64,000 bases of DNA from PWXP01 sp034005525 (GTDB taxonomy: Bacteria > Planctomycetota > Planctomycetia > Pirellulales > Thermoguttaceae): assembly GCA_034005525.1 (NCBI GenBank), contig JAVEUP010000004.1:40718-104717 (forward strand). Direction: 5' to 3'. Every line of letters begins with the position of its first letter. Position 1 is the stretch's first letter. Below are positions 33,086 to 42,615 of the stretch, piece after piece. The translations under genes were made by a program, and so were the position numbers. A model generated the notes under the pieces. That model did not search any database, was not told the origin of the DNA, and was given only the letters and a program-made list of their open reading frames with translations.

Positions 33086-35224
33086 ATGAGCCGTCTAACT
33101 GATCGCCGGGAATTTCTGCGTCAAACTTCGGCCGTCGGACTCACCGGACTAGGATGCCTCGGCGGCGTTCTGCCGGCAGCCGTCGCCGGAACTGCACAGG
33201 CGACGAACGACGGCACGCTTCGCGCAGGCACCGCCTGCGTCGATATCACGCCGCAGGAGTTTCCCGTTTTGGTGTGCGGCAGCTTCCTGAGCCGTTCAGC
33301 CTCGAAGGTGAGCGATCCGCTGTTCGCGCGGTGCCTGGCGCTGGACAACGGCGAAACTCGGCTAGTCCTGATGGTGGTCGATACCATCGCCATTCCCGAC
33401 ACGATGGACGACCAGGTGAAGGCGGCTGCCTCGAAGGCGACCGGCATTCCGGCCGAGAACATGATGATTTCGGCAACGCACACGCACGCGGGCGGATCGG
33501 TTGTCGGCGCGCTGGCCACCGAACCGGATCCCGCCTACAGCGTGTTCCTGCCCGGCAAGCTGGTCGAGTGCATCGAAAAGGCCGCTGCGAACCTCCGGCC
33601 GGCGAAGGTCGGATGGGCGGGCGAAGACCATCCGGAAGGCACGTTCTGCCGCGTGTTCATTCGGCGTCCTGATCGCCTCGGCACCGATCCTACCGGCCGG
33701 CGGAACGTGCGCGCAATGATGCATCCGGGCCACCAGAACCCCGAGTACATCGGCCCCTGCGGCCCGGCCGACCCGGAAGTGTCGGTGCTGGCCGTGCAGA
33801 CGGCCGACGGCAAGCCGATGGCCCTGCTGGCGAATTACGGGATGCACTATTTCGGCGCCAGCGCGATCTCGGCCGACTACTACGGCGATTTCGTCCGAAT
33901 CGTTTCCCAACGGCTGGCCGAAGGCGACGAGGCGTTCGTCGCCATGATGTCCCACGGCACCAGCGGCGACCAGCAGTGGCGCGATTACACTAACCCACCA
34001 AAGCAGATCTCCCGGGAGCAGTATGCCACCGACGTTGCCGAGGCGGCGTTGCGGGCGTACCGGAAAATCGAGTTCCACGACTCGGTGCCGTTGGCCGTCG
34101 CTCAGCGGTTGGTGGATGTCAAGTTGCAGCAACCCGGCGAGGAAACGCAAGCATGGGCCGAGAAGCTGTTCGGCGAAATGGACGGGCGCGCGCCGCGATC
34201 CCTCCCGGAAGTCTACGCACGCGAGGTCATGCTGATCCGGGAGCTGGACGTCGTGACGAAGAAGCTCCAGGTAATGCGCATCGGCGAGTTGGGCATCGCC
34301 GCGTTGCCGGCCGAGGTCTATGCCATCACCGGCCTGAAGCTCAAATTGCAGTGCCCGCTGGCCGACATGTTCAACGTCGAGCTGGCCAACGGATTCCTCG
34401 GCTACATTCCACCGCCCGAGGTGCGGCCGCTGGGCGGCTACAACACCTGGCCGGCGCGCCACACGGTCACGCAGAACGACGTCGAGACGATCATGGTCGA
34501 GTCGCTGCTCGGGATGTTCGAGGAGGTCACCGGGCGGAAGCGGCGCGACGTCGTCCTGTCACAAGGGCCGTTTGCCGAGCGGATACTCGCGCAAAAACCG
34601 GTCGCGTACTGGCGGCTGGGTGAGATCGAGGGCACCTGCGCGTTCGACAGTTCCGGACATGAGAATCACGGCGCCTACGAGACCGGCTACGCCTTCTACC
34701 TCGATGGCCCGCAGCGCGATGATCTGCGCGCCGGCAATGAGAAACCGCGGGCTGTGCAGTTTGCCGGCGGTCGGATGAAGTCGCGGCTCGACCCGGACGA
34801 CGAATACACCGTCGAACTGTTCTTCTGGAACGGCCTGCCCAACGACGTGCGTCCGGTCACCGCGTACCTGTTCTCTTGGGGGCCCGACGGCGAGAAGGCA
34901 TGTCCCGGCGACCATTTGGGCATCGCCGGCACTGCCGCGCCCGACGGAATCGCCGGCCGGCTGTTCTTCTTCAACGGGAACGAGCAGAACGAGGTCATTG
35001 CCGGCGGGCCCGTCATCGAACCGAAGACATGGAACCACGTGCGCATGGTGCGCCGTGGCGGGGAAGTTGCCGTCTACCTGAACCAAGGCCCCGAGCCCAT
35101 CTTCTCCGGCAACGCGACAGTCACCCGGCCCAACGGCTGCACCGACGTATTCGTGGGCGGCCGCTGCGACCGCTTTGCCAACCTCGAAGGCCGCATGGCC
35201 GAGGTGGCGATATTTCGCGGGTGA
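33086..35224 (+). CDS. Neutral ceramidase-like hydrolase with C-terminal LamG domain
   Basis: Exported 712-residue protein. Tat-type leader SRLTDRREFLRQTSAVGLTG, then a neutral/alkaline ceramidase-like domain (about 45-500): LRAGTACVDITP, MMISATHTHAGGSVVG, LANYGMHYFGASAISADYYG and MMSHGTSGDQQWRDYT supply the zinc/active-site histidines. A LamG-like domain follows (about 510-711, PVAYWRLGEIEGTCAFDSSG and a TWNHVRMVRRGGEVAVYLN strand). Ceramidases cleave the N-acyl bond of ceramide; relatives in planctomycetes may hydrolyse other amides. AGGAG seven bases before the ATG. Its stop codon directly abuts the stop of the convergent esterase gene. Confidence 0.85.
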   Translation: MSRLTDRREFLRQTSAVGLTGLGCLGGVLPAAVAGTAQATNDGTLRAGTACVDITPQEFPVLVCGSFLSRSASKVSDPLFARCLALDNGETRLVLMVVDTIAIPDTMDDQVKAAASKATGIPAENMMISATHTHAGGSVVGALATEPDPAYSVFLPGKLVECIEKAAANLRPAKVGWAGEDHPEGTFCRVFIRRPDRLGTDPTGRRNVRAMMHPGHQNPEYIGPCGPADPEVSVLAVQTADGKPMALLANYGMHYFGASAISADYYGDFVRIVSQRLAEGDEAFVAMMSHGTSGDQQWRDYTNPPKQISREQYATDVAEAALRAYRKIEFHDSVPLAVAQRLVDVKLQQPGEETQAWAEKLFGEMDGRAPRSLPEVYAREVMLIRELDVVTKKLQVMRIGELGIAALPAEVYAITGLKLKLQCPLADMFNVELANGFLGYIPPPEVRPLGGYNTWPARHTVTQNDVETIMVESLLGMFEEVTGRKRRDVVLSQGPFAERILAQKPVAYWRLGEIEGTCAFDSSGHENHGAYETGYAFYLDGPQRDDLRAGNEKPRAVQFAGGRMKSRLDPDDEYTVELFFWNGLPNDVRPVTAYLFSWGPDGEKACPGDHLGIAGTAAPDGIAGRLFFFNGNEQNEVIAGGPVIEPKTWNHVRMVRRGGEVAVYLNQGPEPIFSGNATVTRPNGCTDVFVGGRCDRFANLEGRMAEVAIFRG

Positions 35225-36781
35225 CTACTCCAAGTCCCAATCGTCGGTGCGGAACGGCGAGGCGGGCAGGTCGGCCGAGTTCACAAGGTTGCCCTTCGGG
35301 TTCTCGGCCCATGCATAACGCACAGCGGCCGGGTTCTCGACCTGGGGACTGGAAACGACCACCGTATCGGGCCCGGCAACCGCGGCCTCGGCCCAAACGA
35401 ACTGCCGGTCCGTGCCCGCAATGGCAAAACCCTCGAGCTTCTCGCCTCGAACCCCCAACCCGGTGCCGACGTGGTCGAACTTGACCACAACCTTGCCGTC
35501 GGCCGAAGTCATCGAACGGTACAACGGCCCGCAGGCCACGCGATCCTGGCCGTACACCTTGGACAATGCCCAGTACGCCAGCCGGAGGCCGACGTCCTGC
35601 TTGTTCCGCGGGTGGATGTCGTCGGCCTCGCCAATGTCGATGGTTACAGCCATACCCGCGCCCGGCACCTTCAGAGTCTTGAGCATTTCTTCCTGGACAA
35701 TGACCCAACCGGTCGTTTCGACGGGCTCCACCTGGGGCCGCCGGAAGTTGGGAAGTTGCACGTAGAGGAACGGGAAGTCGCCCTGGCCCCAGCGGGCTCG
35801 CCAGTCGGAGATCATCAGCGCAAGCTGCATCCCGTACAGGTTCGCGTTGTACCGGCCGGCGTTCGACTCGCCCTGATACCAAATAGCGCCGCGCATGCCG
35901 AAAGGCGCCAGCGGGGCGATCATGCCATTGAACAAAGTGCCCGGACGATGGGGGCTGAGTTTAGGGTCGACCACTCCCGGCGGACGCCTGGGCAGGTCCG
36001 TCTTCCCGTCCGCCTTGAGCTGTGCAACCTTTTCCTCCCATGCCTTCAACGCCCGCTGGAATCGCTCTTCGGCCTTGTCAGGGTTCCACTCGCTGATTTG
36101 CCGGGACCAGTCGTCCAAGAGTGTCTTCAGTTCGGCTTGCTCCTGCTGACGCTCGACGCTGGTCCACGCTTGCACCGGCGTGCCGCCCCAGGAGGAATTG
36201 ATCAACCCTACTGGTACGTCCAACTCCTGGTGCAACTCGCGACCGAAGAAGTACGCCGTCGCGGAGAAACCGCCCACGGTTTCCGGGCTGCACACCTGCC
36301 ATGAGCCTTCGACGTCGGACTGGGGCGTTTCGGCGGGCGTGCGAGCCACTGTGAACATGCGGATCCGCGGGTGATTGGCCGAAGCGGTCTCCTGCTCGAC
36401 ATCGAGGCACCGGTTGACCGTCATGGCCATGTTCGATTGCCCCGAGCCAAGCCACACCTCGCCTGCGAGGACGTCCGGAACCTCGATCGTGTTCTTGCCC
36501 TCGACCTTCAGCGTATACGGTCCAGGCTCGGTGATCGGGTCAAAACGTACCGACCACCTGCCGTCGGCATCGGCAGTCGCTTCCCGCGTCTGGCCGGCCA
36601 AAGCCACAGTAACCTTCTCGCCTGCATCGGCCCAACCCCAGACCGGCACCGGCAACTCGCGCTGCAGCACCATGTGCGGCGAGAAGACGCCCGGCAGCTT
36701 CACGTCGGCGGCGGCAGGCGAGCCGATCACTGCCCGAAGGGCAAGTGCGGCAAGAAGGATCAGAAGACAACGGCGGTTCAT
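35225..36781 (-). CDS. Secreted sialate O-acetylesterase
   Basis: 518-residue enzyme of the classical sialate 9-O-acetylesterase family. Signal peptide MNRRCLLILLAALALRAVIG, an N-terminal beta domain (LPGVFSPHMVLQRELPVPVW), the nucleophile in VWLGSGQSNMAMTVNRC (Ser about 116), INSSWGGTPVQAWTS, GAIWYQGESNAGRYN (about 300) and DDIHPRNKQDVGLRLAYWAL with the His of the active site (about 392). AAAGGAG lies seven bases upstream of the ATG at 36781. Predicted to remove O-acetyl groups from sialic acid or acetylated plant/algal polysaccharides; the true substrate in planctomycetes is uncertain. Confidence 0.92.
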   Translation of the reverse strand: MNRRCLLILLAALALRAVIGSPAAADVKLPGVFSPHMVLQRELPVPVWGWADAGEKVTVALAGQTREATADADGRWSVRFDPITEPGPYTLKVEGKNTIEVPDVLAGEVWLGSGQSNMAMTVNRCLDVEQETASANHPRIRMFTVARTPAETPQSDVEGSWQVCSPETVGGFSATAYFFGRELHQELDVPVGLINSSWGGTPVQAWTSVERQQEQAELKTLLDDWSRQISEWNPDKAEERFQRALKAWEEKVAQLKADGKTDLPRRPPGVVDPKLSPHRPGTLFNGMIAPLAPFGMRGAIWYQGESNAGRYNANLYGMQLALMISDWRARWGQGDFPFLYVQLPNFRRPQVEPVETTGWVIVQEEMLKTLKVPGAGMAVTIDIGEADDIHPRNKQDVGLRLAYWALSKVYGQDRVACGPLYRSMTSADGKVVVKFDHVGTGLGVRGEKLEGFAIAGTDRQFVWAEAAVAGPDTVVVSSPQVENPAAVRYAWAENPKGNLVNSADLPASPFRTDDWDLE

Positions 36782-36839
36782 GTTTGTGCTCCTTTCTGAA
36801 GGTTCCTTCAAAGTAGGGCTAACGCCGATCATTTACGAT

Positions 36840-36999
36840 GGGTAGGGTGGGTCAAGCAAGCCGTTTCTCTGGTAGGCCATCGCTCGCTACTGCCGGCGTG
36901 CGTTCAGGCGGCGGGCTGTAAATGACGTTGGGTGCGGCTTGTGCGGGCCCACCAATGACCCACGCGACCTCGACCCACCCTACACACACGAATAATCCG
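36840..36999 (+). repeat. R4 element, complete copy c
   Basis: About 160 bp starting GGGTAGGGTGGGTCAAGCAA and ending CACGAATAATCCGC. The left part matches the far end of the interrupted copy at 40300-40352 and the right part matches 40036-40095, both on the other strand. It also shares the TTGTGCGG / CCCACCAA and AATAATCC blocks with 60940-61080. Noncoding; the following 400 bp up to the Cys-rich lipoprotein show no gene. Confidence 0.7.
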
Positions 37000-37397
37000 C
37001 TAATCTTTGCTTATCGTGCGATCAGGCTACAGGGTCTTGGCCGGTGGCGCGCAGCGAGCTGTCGCGAATTAGCATATCTTCCGATCGGACGGAATGCGAG
37101 GGGCGAGCCGTGCAATATGCGAGGAATGTGACGTGCAGGAGACCCTCTTCCTTGTATGCACCAACTTGCCCCCCGATATAGGCGGCATCCCGCATTGCCC
37201 CAAATGGCTGCATAAGCCGGCCAGCAAGGAAGACTGCGGAGTTTAGGGCGTCTGCGCGCTTTCGGAAGCAAATACTGTTTGTAACGATTTTCTCGATTCT
37301 TCCGATTCCGCAGCCGATAAGCTCCAGGAGAGTTTTCGACTTGCTCGTCATGGATTCGTGTGCCGATCGCGGCCAGCAAACACTCGGGGGATACACC

Positions 37398-38210
37398 ATG
37401 CTCAAATGGCTTTCTGTGCTCAGTCTCTTGGCAACGCTATCCGCCGTGGGAAGCGGTTGCACACCTTGCCACATGGGATACCGTCCGTTCAGGCCGGGTG
37501 CCGTGTGCGATCCGACGCATTGCACGGACACCTGCGGACCGACGTTGGGCGCGGCTCGGTGCGAAGTAGGTTGTGGCTCCGCCGAATGTGATCCGTGCGA
37601 TCCGTGCGGCCCGTGCTACTACGGCGAATACTCGCCACTGGGGCCATTGGCCGCCGTCTTCCGCATATTCGACCCGGTGACGTGGATGGGACCCTCGTGC
37701 GGCGAACGCTACTGGGGCGACTTCTACGGCGAGCCCCCCGACTGTTGCGATCCATGCGACTGCTACGGGAACTACACCGGCATGCACGTAAGCAACTGCC
37801 CGCGGCGGGGCGCCGGCTGTGCTTCCGGCACATGCGTCGACTATAGTTGCGAGTCCGGCACATGCGTCGACTATGGGTGCGAGTCCGGCTGTGCCGATGG
37901 CGGGTGCTCTTCGGCGGCACCCGGTTTTGCCCGTAGACATCGCCCAACCGTAGCCATGCCGCAGGAACCGGCTTATCTCGGGCAATATCAACCGCGTTCG
38001 CGTCCTCCGGCAGCGACTGCGATACGGGAGCCCGCCTATCTCGGGCAGCATCAACCGCGTTTACGTTCTCCGGCTGTCATGACGCGGCCCCATCCGGAGA
38101 TTGACTCCCGCTTCGCTCCGAGAATCATCTCAATTGACGATCGGGTGGTCGGCGAGCCGGCGCAGCAGCCGACGGTAGCCGCACAGCGCCTTGAGGCCGT
38201 GCGGCGGTAA
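37398..38210 (+). CDS. Cysteine-rich lipoprotein with internal repeats
   Basis: 270-residue protein. MLKWLSVLSLLATLSAVGSG ends in a lipobox-like SAVGSGC (Cys about 21), so it is probably a lipoprotein. The mature N-terminal half is very rich in Cys (CDPTHCTDTCGP, CGSAECDPCDPCGPC, CDPCDCYGNY). A near-perfect repeat of SGTCVDY-CE follows (about 145-170), then two copies of EPAYLGQ-QPR-R-PA (about 190-230). No ligand motif of a known family could be assigned; the paired cysteines suggest disulfide cross-linking or metal binding. Likely a planctomycete envelope protein. The ATG at 37398 starts the leader; an in-frame start 57 bp earlier has no leader character. Confidence 0.65.
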   Translation: MLKWLSVLSLLATLSAVGSGCTPCHMGYRPFRPGAVCDPTHCTDTCGPTLGAARCEVGCGSAECDPCDPCGPCYYGEYSPLGPLAAVFRIFDPVTWMGPSCGERYWGDFYGEPPDCCDPCDCYGNYTGMHVSNCPRRGAGCASGTCVDYSCESGTCVDYGCESGCADGGCSSAAPGFARRHRPTVAMPQEPAYLGQYQPRSRPPAATAIREPAYLGQHQPRLRSPAVMTRPHPEIDSRFAPRIISIDDRVVGEPAQQPTVAAQRLEAVRR

Positions 38211-38335
38211 GGCGACTGGAAGCTCGTGCCATAATCGGGTACCATGGGCGTTCCACCCATGTTCTCAAACACGGGCGCAGCCCCATGCTATAGTCAAGCA
38301 TGGCAAGCTGACAGTTCCTGAAAACCGCTGCAAAC

Positions 38336-40021
38336 ATGGCCATGACGGGAATCTGTGCCTTCTTGGAAATGCTGGCCGGATACGGTGTCCGGTACCTGTT
38401 CGGAAACCCGGGCACGACCGAACTACCGCTTTCCGACGCTTTGGCCGACGATCGCCGCATCGGCTATATCCTGACCCTGCAAGAGGTGCCCGCGGTTGCC
38501 ATCGCCGACGGGTACGCCCAAGCATCGCGTTGGCCGGGTGTGGTAAACGTGCATATCTGTTGCGGGCTGGGCAATGCAATGGGGATGCTCTACAACGCAT
38601 GGCGCGAGGGAACGCCGCTGGTGTTGACCGCGGGGCAGCAGGATCGGCGAATGATGTTCGAAGAACCGATTCTGTGGGGTCAGATGGTCGAGACCGTCCG
38701 CCCTTGGACCAAGTGGGCAGCGGAAGTAATGCGGGTGGAAGACCTCCCGTCGGCCGTTCGCCGTGCAGTACAAACGGCCATGACCCCGCCCACCGGCCCC
38801 GTTTTCCTTTCCCTTCCGCTCGACGTGCAAATGGCGGCGGCTGAGGGTCTGGACCTGACGCCGCCTCGCGTACCCGACAGCCGCGTACGCCCGCCGCGCG
38901 AACCGCTTTGCCGTGCCGCCGAGATTCTGGCCGCGGCCAACAATCCGGTAATTTTCGCCGGAAGCCGTGTCCAGGAGGCCGATGCCGTGGCCGAGTTGGT
39001 CGCGTTGGCCGAGCGGCTCGGGGCGCCGGTCATTCACGAAGCAACCACTTCCCACGGACGGTGCAGTTTCCCGCCGGACCATCCACTCTTTGCGGAGCCG
39101 TTGCCCTTCTGGTCGCCCGACGTGCGCAGCCGGCTGGAACCGCACGACGTGCTGCTCGTAACGGGCATGAAACTGATGCAGCAGTACATCTACCACGAGC
39201 CGGCGCGGCCGATTCCCGAACGTATCCGCATCGTACAGATTGACGACGCGCCTTGGGAACTGGGAAAGAACTATCCGGTCGAGGTCGGCATTGTCGGCCA
39301 CCCCAGAATCGCAATGCAGGAACTGGCCGACCGCCTGGCCAAGGTAATGACCGCCGAGCAACAGTCGGCGGCGCAGGCGCGTTCAGCGCGATTCGGCACC
39401 GACCATCATGCGCAGCGCGCCGAACTGCGCCGTAGGGCCTGCAAGGAGCAATCGCTTCGGCCCATTTCGCCGCTGTGCGTAATGGAAAGCCTCGCCCGTG
39501 TGCTGCCCGAAAACGTGGCCGTGGTCGAGGAATCGCCCACGACGACCATGGGCAGCTACTTCGAGCGCGTGGGTGCGCTGAAGAACACGGACGGCTACTT
39601 CGCCCAACGAGGTTGGGCGCTGGGCTGGGGACTGAACTGCGCCATTGGCGTCCAGCTTGCCTGGCCCGACCGGCCCGTGCTGGCCGTCCTCGGCGATGGG
39701 TCAACCATGTACGGCATCCAGGGACTCTGGACCGCCGCCAGATACCGCATTCCCGTGACCTTTGTGGTAACCGACAACCGCGAGTATCGGATTCTCAAGG
39801 ACTGCGCCCGGGTGCTCAGGCTGCCGGCGGCATTAGACAACCGATTTGAGGGGCTGGACCTCGACACCCCGGAAATCGACTTCGTGTCCCTGGCCCAGTC
39901 GCTCGGCGTCGAGGCCCTCCGGGTTGACAGCCCCGACGACCTCAGCGCCGCCGTGGCCGATTCGCTGCGAGCCGACCAGCCGCGGCTCATCACCGTCGCG
40001 GTTCGACACCCGAAAGGCTAG
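38336..40021 (+). CDS. Thiamine-diphosphate decarboxylase, benzoylformate decarboxylase-like
   Basis: ThDP-dependent enzyme of 561 residues with all three domains: PYR domain with the catalytic glutamate in TLQEVPAVAIADGYA (about Glu51), central domain, and PP domain with the ThDP/Mg motif GDGSTMYGIQGLW then TFVVTDN (about 453-480). VFGNPGTTE-like LFGNPGTTELPLSD and the absence of an acetolactate-synthase FAD loop favour the benzoylformate / 2-oxoacid decarboxylase group. It would decarboxylate an aryl or branched 2-oxoacid to the aldehyde. There is no obvious ribosome site. The next genes are two sodium symporters, which might import the acid; this link is speculative. Confidence 0.82.
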   Translation: MAMTGICAFLEMLAGYGVRYLFGNPGTTELPLSDALADDRRIGYILTLQEVPAVAIADGYAQASRWPGVVNVHICCGLGNAMGMLYNAWREGTPLVLTAGQQDRRMMFEEPILWGQMVETVRPWTKWAAEVMRVEDLPSAVRRAVQTAMTPPTGPVFLSLPLDVQMAAAEGLDLTPPRVPDSRVRPPREPLCRAAEILAAANNPVIFAGSRVQEADAVAELVALAERLGAPVIHEATTSHGRCSFPPDHPLFAEPLPFWSPDVRSRLEPHDVLLVTGMKLMQQYIYHEPARPIPERIRIVQIDDAPWELGKNYPVEVGIVGHPRIAMQELADRLAKVMTAEQQSAAQARSARFGTDHHAQRAELRRRACKEQSLRPISPLCVMESLARVLPENVAVVEESPTTTMGSYFERVGALKNTDGYFAQRGWALGWGLNCAIGVQLAWPDRPVLAVLGDGSTMYGIQGLWTAARYRIPVTFVVTDNREYRILKDCARVLRLPAALDNRFEGLDLDTPEIDFVSLAQSLGVEALRVDSPDDLSAAVADSLRADQPRLITVAVRHPKG

Positions 40022-40035
40022 TGGCATCTCTGCCG

Positions 40036-40352
40036 ACATAGGTGGGCCGGATCAAGGTTGCGTGGATCGTTGGTGGGTCCGCACAAGCCGCAACCAAAGG
40101 TGATTTGCAGCCCGTCGCCGGGCCCGGATTATTCATGTAGTGTGGAACAGGGGCGCGTAAGTCCTTGGTGGGCCTGCGCAAGCCAGACCTGGGGTGGTTT
40201 ACACGTCGTGCGCTGGAAGCAAGACCGAAGGCCCACCAGGGTCTTGGCTTGCTTGTCACCACCCTACATCGTCATGAAAAGACCAGGCTGGAAGTGTGCC
40301 GGCAGTCGCGACCGATGGCCCACCAGAGAAGCGGCTTGTTTGACCCACCCTA
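40036..40352 (-). repeat. R4 element, copy d, interrupted by copy a
   Basis: Outer parts 40036-40123 and 40262-40352 match the two halves of the uninterrupted element at 36840-36999 read on the other strand. Between them, 40124-40253 is a second, distinct R4-type element closely matching 60940-61080. This is the pattern of one element inserted in another. The remainder of the gap to 40529 (40354-40529) shows nothing recognised. Noncoding. Confidence 0.7.
40124..40253 (-). repeat. R4 element, copy a, nested in copy d
   Basis: 130 bp running, on the minus strand, from AGCAAGCCAAGACCCTGGTG through CTTGCGCAGGCCCACCAAGG to ACTACATGAATAATCCGG. It matches 60940-61080 along its length apart from a short internal stretch. 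Both ends lie inside the interrupted copy. Confidence 0.7.
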
Positions 40353-40529
40353 CCTGTCTGAGCGCCTCGGAGAGACGCTGCTACAAGCATGCCCTCGAAG
40401 GGGTTGCAACTGGTGCGCCGCCATGCTACAACGGCATTGTAACAGCACTGTGCTGCAATTGTGCTGCTACTGCAAACCTTCCCGACGGGTCTCGCCTACC
40501 CGCGAAGTCTCCAATTGCCGAGGATGCCA

Positions 40530-42320
40530 ATGTTGCTCGACTGGATCGACTGGACCATTGTAGGGGCTTTTCTGTTAGTGACGCTGGTCATCGGCCTGGC
40601 CGTGATGAAGCGGGCGGGCAGCAGTTCAGCCGAGTTTTTCCTGTCAGGGCGGGGAATGCCGTGGTGGTTGTTGGGTATGTCGATGGTCGCCACCACGTTT
40701 TCCGCTGGCACGCCAAACTTTGTGACCGACATTGTGCGGCAGAAAGGCATCGCGGGAAACTGGATATGGTGGTCCTTCCTTCTGACTGGCATGATGACCG
40801 TCTTCGTTTACGCCAAGCTTTGGCGCCGATCCGGCGTGATGACCGACATCGAGTTCTACGAACTCCGATACAGTGGCAAGCCGGCCGCGTTCCTGCGCGG
40901 GTTCCGCGCCGTGTACCTCGGGGTGCTTTTCAACGTGGTCGTCATGGCCTCGGCTATGCTCGCGGTGATCAAGGTGGCGGGTACCATGCTGGGAGCCTCG
41001 CCGCTCGAAACCATCCTCGTGGCAGGGACGGTTACCGTCGCCTACAGCATGATGGGCGGGCTGACCGGCGTGCTGCTGACCGATTTTCTGCAATTCTCCG
41101 TCGCGATGCTCGGGGCCATCGCCGCCGCCGTCTATCTGGTGAACCTCGATGCCGTCGGCGGTATGGGCGCCTTGCTCGCCCACGAACAGGTCAGCCCGAA
41201 ACTGGCCATGTTTCCCGACGTTCGCAACACCGACTTGCTCTTGGCGGTGTTCGTCATTCCACTGACGATCCAGTGGTGGAGCGTGTGGTATCCAGGCTCG
41301 GAGCCGGGTGGCGGCGGGTACGTCGCCCAGCGCATGCTCGCCGCAAAGAACGAGGCACACGCTACCGGCGCGACGCTCCTGTTCAACGTCGCGCATTACG
41401 CCTTGCGACCCTGGCCGTGGATCGTCGTGGCGCTCTGCTCGATCATCGTGTTCCCCACGATCGAATCGCTCCAGGCGGCGTTTCCGAAGATGGACCCGCG
41501 GGTCGTCCAGCACGACCTGGCCTATCCGGCCATGCTTACGCTGCTTCCGAGCGGATTGCGCGGCCTCATGCTGGCCTCGCTGATGGCCGCGTTCATGTCG
41601 ACCCTGTCGACGCACCTGAACTGGGGCGCTTCGTACGCGGTCAACGACTTCTACCGGCGATTCATCCGTCCCGAAGCCAGTGAACGCGAACTAGTTGCCG
41701 CCGGCCGGCTTTGCACCCTTTTGACCATGATCCTTGCCGCCCTGCTCGGCCTTTGCCTCAGCAACGCGCTGCAGGCGTTCCAGATCATTCTGCAAATCGG
41801 CGCGGGCACCGGGTTGTTGTTCATCCTGCGATGGTTCTGGTGGCGGATCAATGCCTTCAGCGAACTGGCAGCCATGATCTGCTCCTTTGTCATGGCCGTC
41901 GGCCTTGAGTATTACATGCCCTCGGAAACCGAGGCGTGGGTGAAGATGGTCATCGGCGTGGCCGTTACGACTGCGGCATGGATCGGGGTCACGTTGCTGA
42001 CTCGGCCGTCTGACGAAGCGACCCTGCGGAGCTTCTGCGCCCGCATTCGGCCAGGTGGCCCCGGCTGGCGGGCGGTGGTGCAGCGAGCCGAAGCCGCCGG
42101 GGCACCCATCGCCGGCGCTTCGCAACCCTGGGGGGTTCCCTTCGAGATACTTTGCATGGTGGTCGGCTGCGTCGTGGTCTACAGCGCCCTGTTCGCCACC
42201 GGCTACTGGCTTTACGGCCGCCTGTTGCCTGCGGTCGTGTTCACCGCGATTGCCGTTGTGTCGAGCGTGCTTCTGATAGCAATGTGGAAGCGCGCCAACG
42301 AGGCCCACGACGCCCAATAG
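40530..42320 (+). CDS. Sodium:solute symporter (SSS family)
   Basis: Transporter of 596 residues, length and hydrophobic pattern (about 13-14 helices) typical of the SSS family. Seen are MLLDWIDWTIVGAFLLVTLV, the RPxxxEFFLSGR-like SSSAEFFLSGRGMPWWLLGM, FSAGTPNFVTDIVRQKG (sodium-site region), and SLMAAFMSTLSTHLNWGASY (about 375) with the conserved ST(L)STxxN sodium-binding pattern. Substrate unknown; the family moves sugars, amino acids or organic acids. The start at 40530 has GAGG at the right spacing; a slightly earlier ATG has GAGG too close. Confidence 0.88.
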   Translation: MLLDWIDWTIVGAFLLVTLVIGLAVMKRAGSSSAEFFLSGRGMPWWLLGMSMVATTFSAGTPNFVTDIVRQKGIAGNWIWWSFLLTGMMTVFVYAKLWRRSGVMTDIEFYELRYSGKPAAFLRGFRAVYLGVLFNVVVMASAMLAVIKVAGTMLGASPLETILVAGTVTVAYSMMGGLTGVLLTDFLQFSVAMLGAIAAAVYLVNLDAVGGMGALLAHEQVSPKLAMFPDVRNTDLLLAVFVIPLTIQWWSVWYPGSEPGGGGYVAQRMLAAKNEAHATGATLLFNVAHYALRPWPWIVVALCSIIVFPTIESLQAAFPKMDPRVVQHDLAYPAMLTLLPSGLRGLMLASLMAAFMSTLSTHLNWGASYAVNDFYRRFIRPEASERELVAAGRLCTLLTMILAALLGLCLSNALQAFQIILQIGAGTGLLFILRWFWWRINAFSELAAMICSFVMAVGLEYYMPSETEAWVKMVIGVAVTTAAWIGVTLLTRPSDEATLRSFCARIRPGGPGWRAVVQRAEAAGAPIAGASQPWGVPFEILCMVVGCVVVYSALFATGYWLYGRLLPAVVFTAIAVVSSVLLIAMWKRANEAHDAQ

Positions 42321-42403
42321 CCGCCGCAGCCCTGCCTTTTGGGCCGTCTTTCTCTCCGGCTGAAGCCGGTACTCCGGTGTCGGCTCGCCTTCGCTGGCCA
42401 GAA

Positions 42404-42518
42404 GTACGCTGGCTCTTCCGTTTCTAGGTGAAGACAGCCTCTATTTCAGGGACGGCACAGCGGCGTGTGCCTACTACATTGCCGCGGCCTGCACCTAGAA
42501 ACGGAAGAGCCAGCGTAC
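42404..42518. repeat. R3-type element, variant interior, perfect 27-bp inverted ends
   Basis: Perfect 27-bp terminal inverted repeats containing GCTCTTCCGTTTCTAGGTG surround a 61-bp interior unrelated to the R3 core. The outer 9 bp (GTACGCTGG) differ from other R3 copies yet are exactly complementary to each other. Located between two transporter genes. Confidence 0.8.
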
Positions 42519-42615
42519 TCAAGAACCACCTGAATGGAGAATGCCGGTTGACAACTTCTGCGATCCTGCCCATACTGAGCGTTTTGCCGTCAATTCCAAT
42601 AAGAGGTTGACAACG

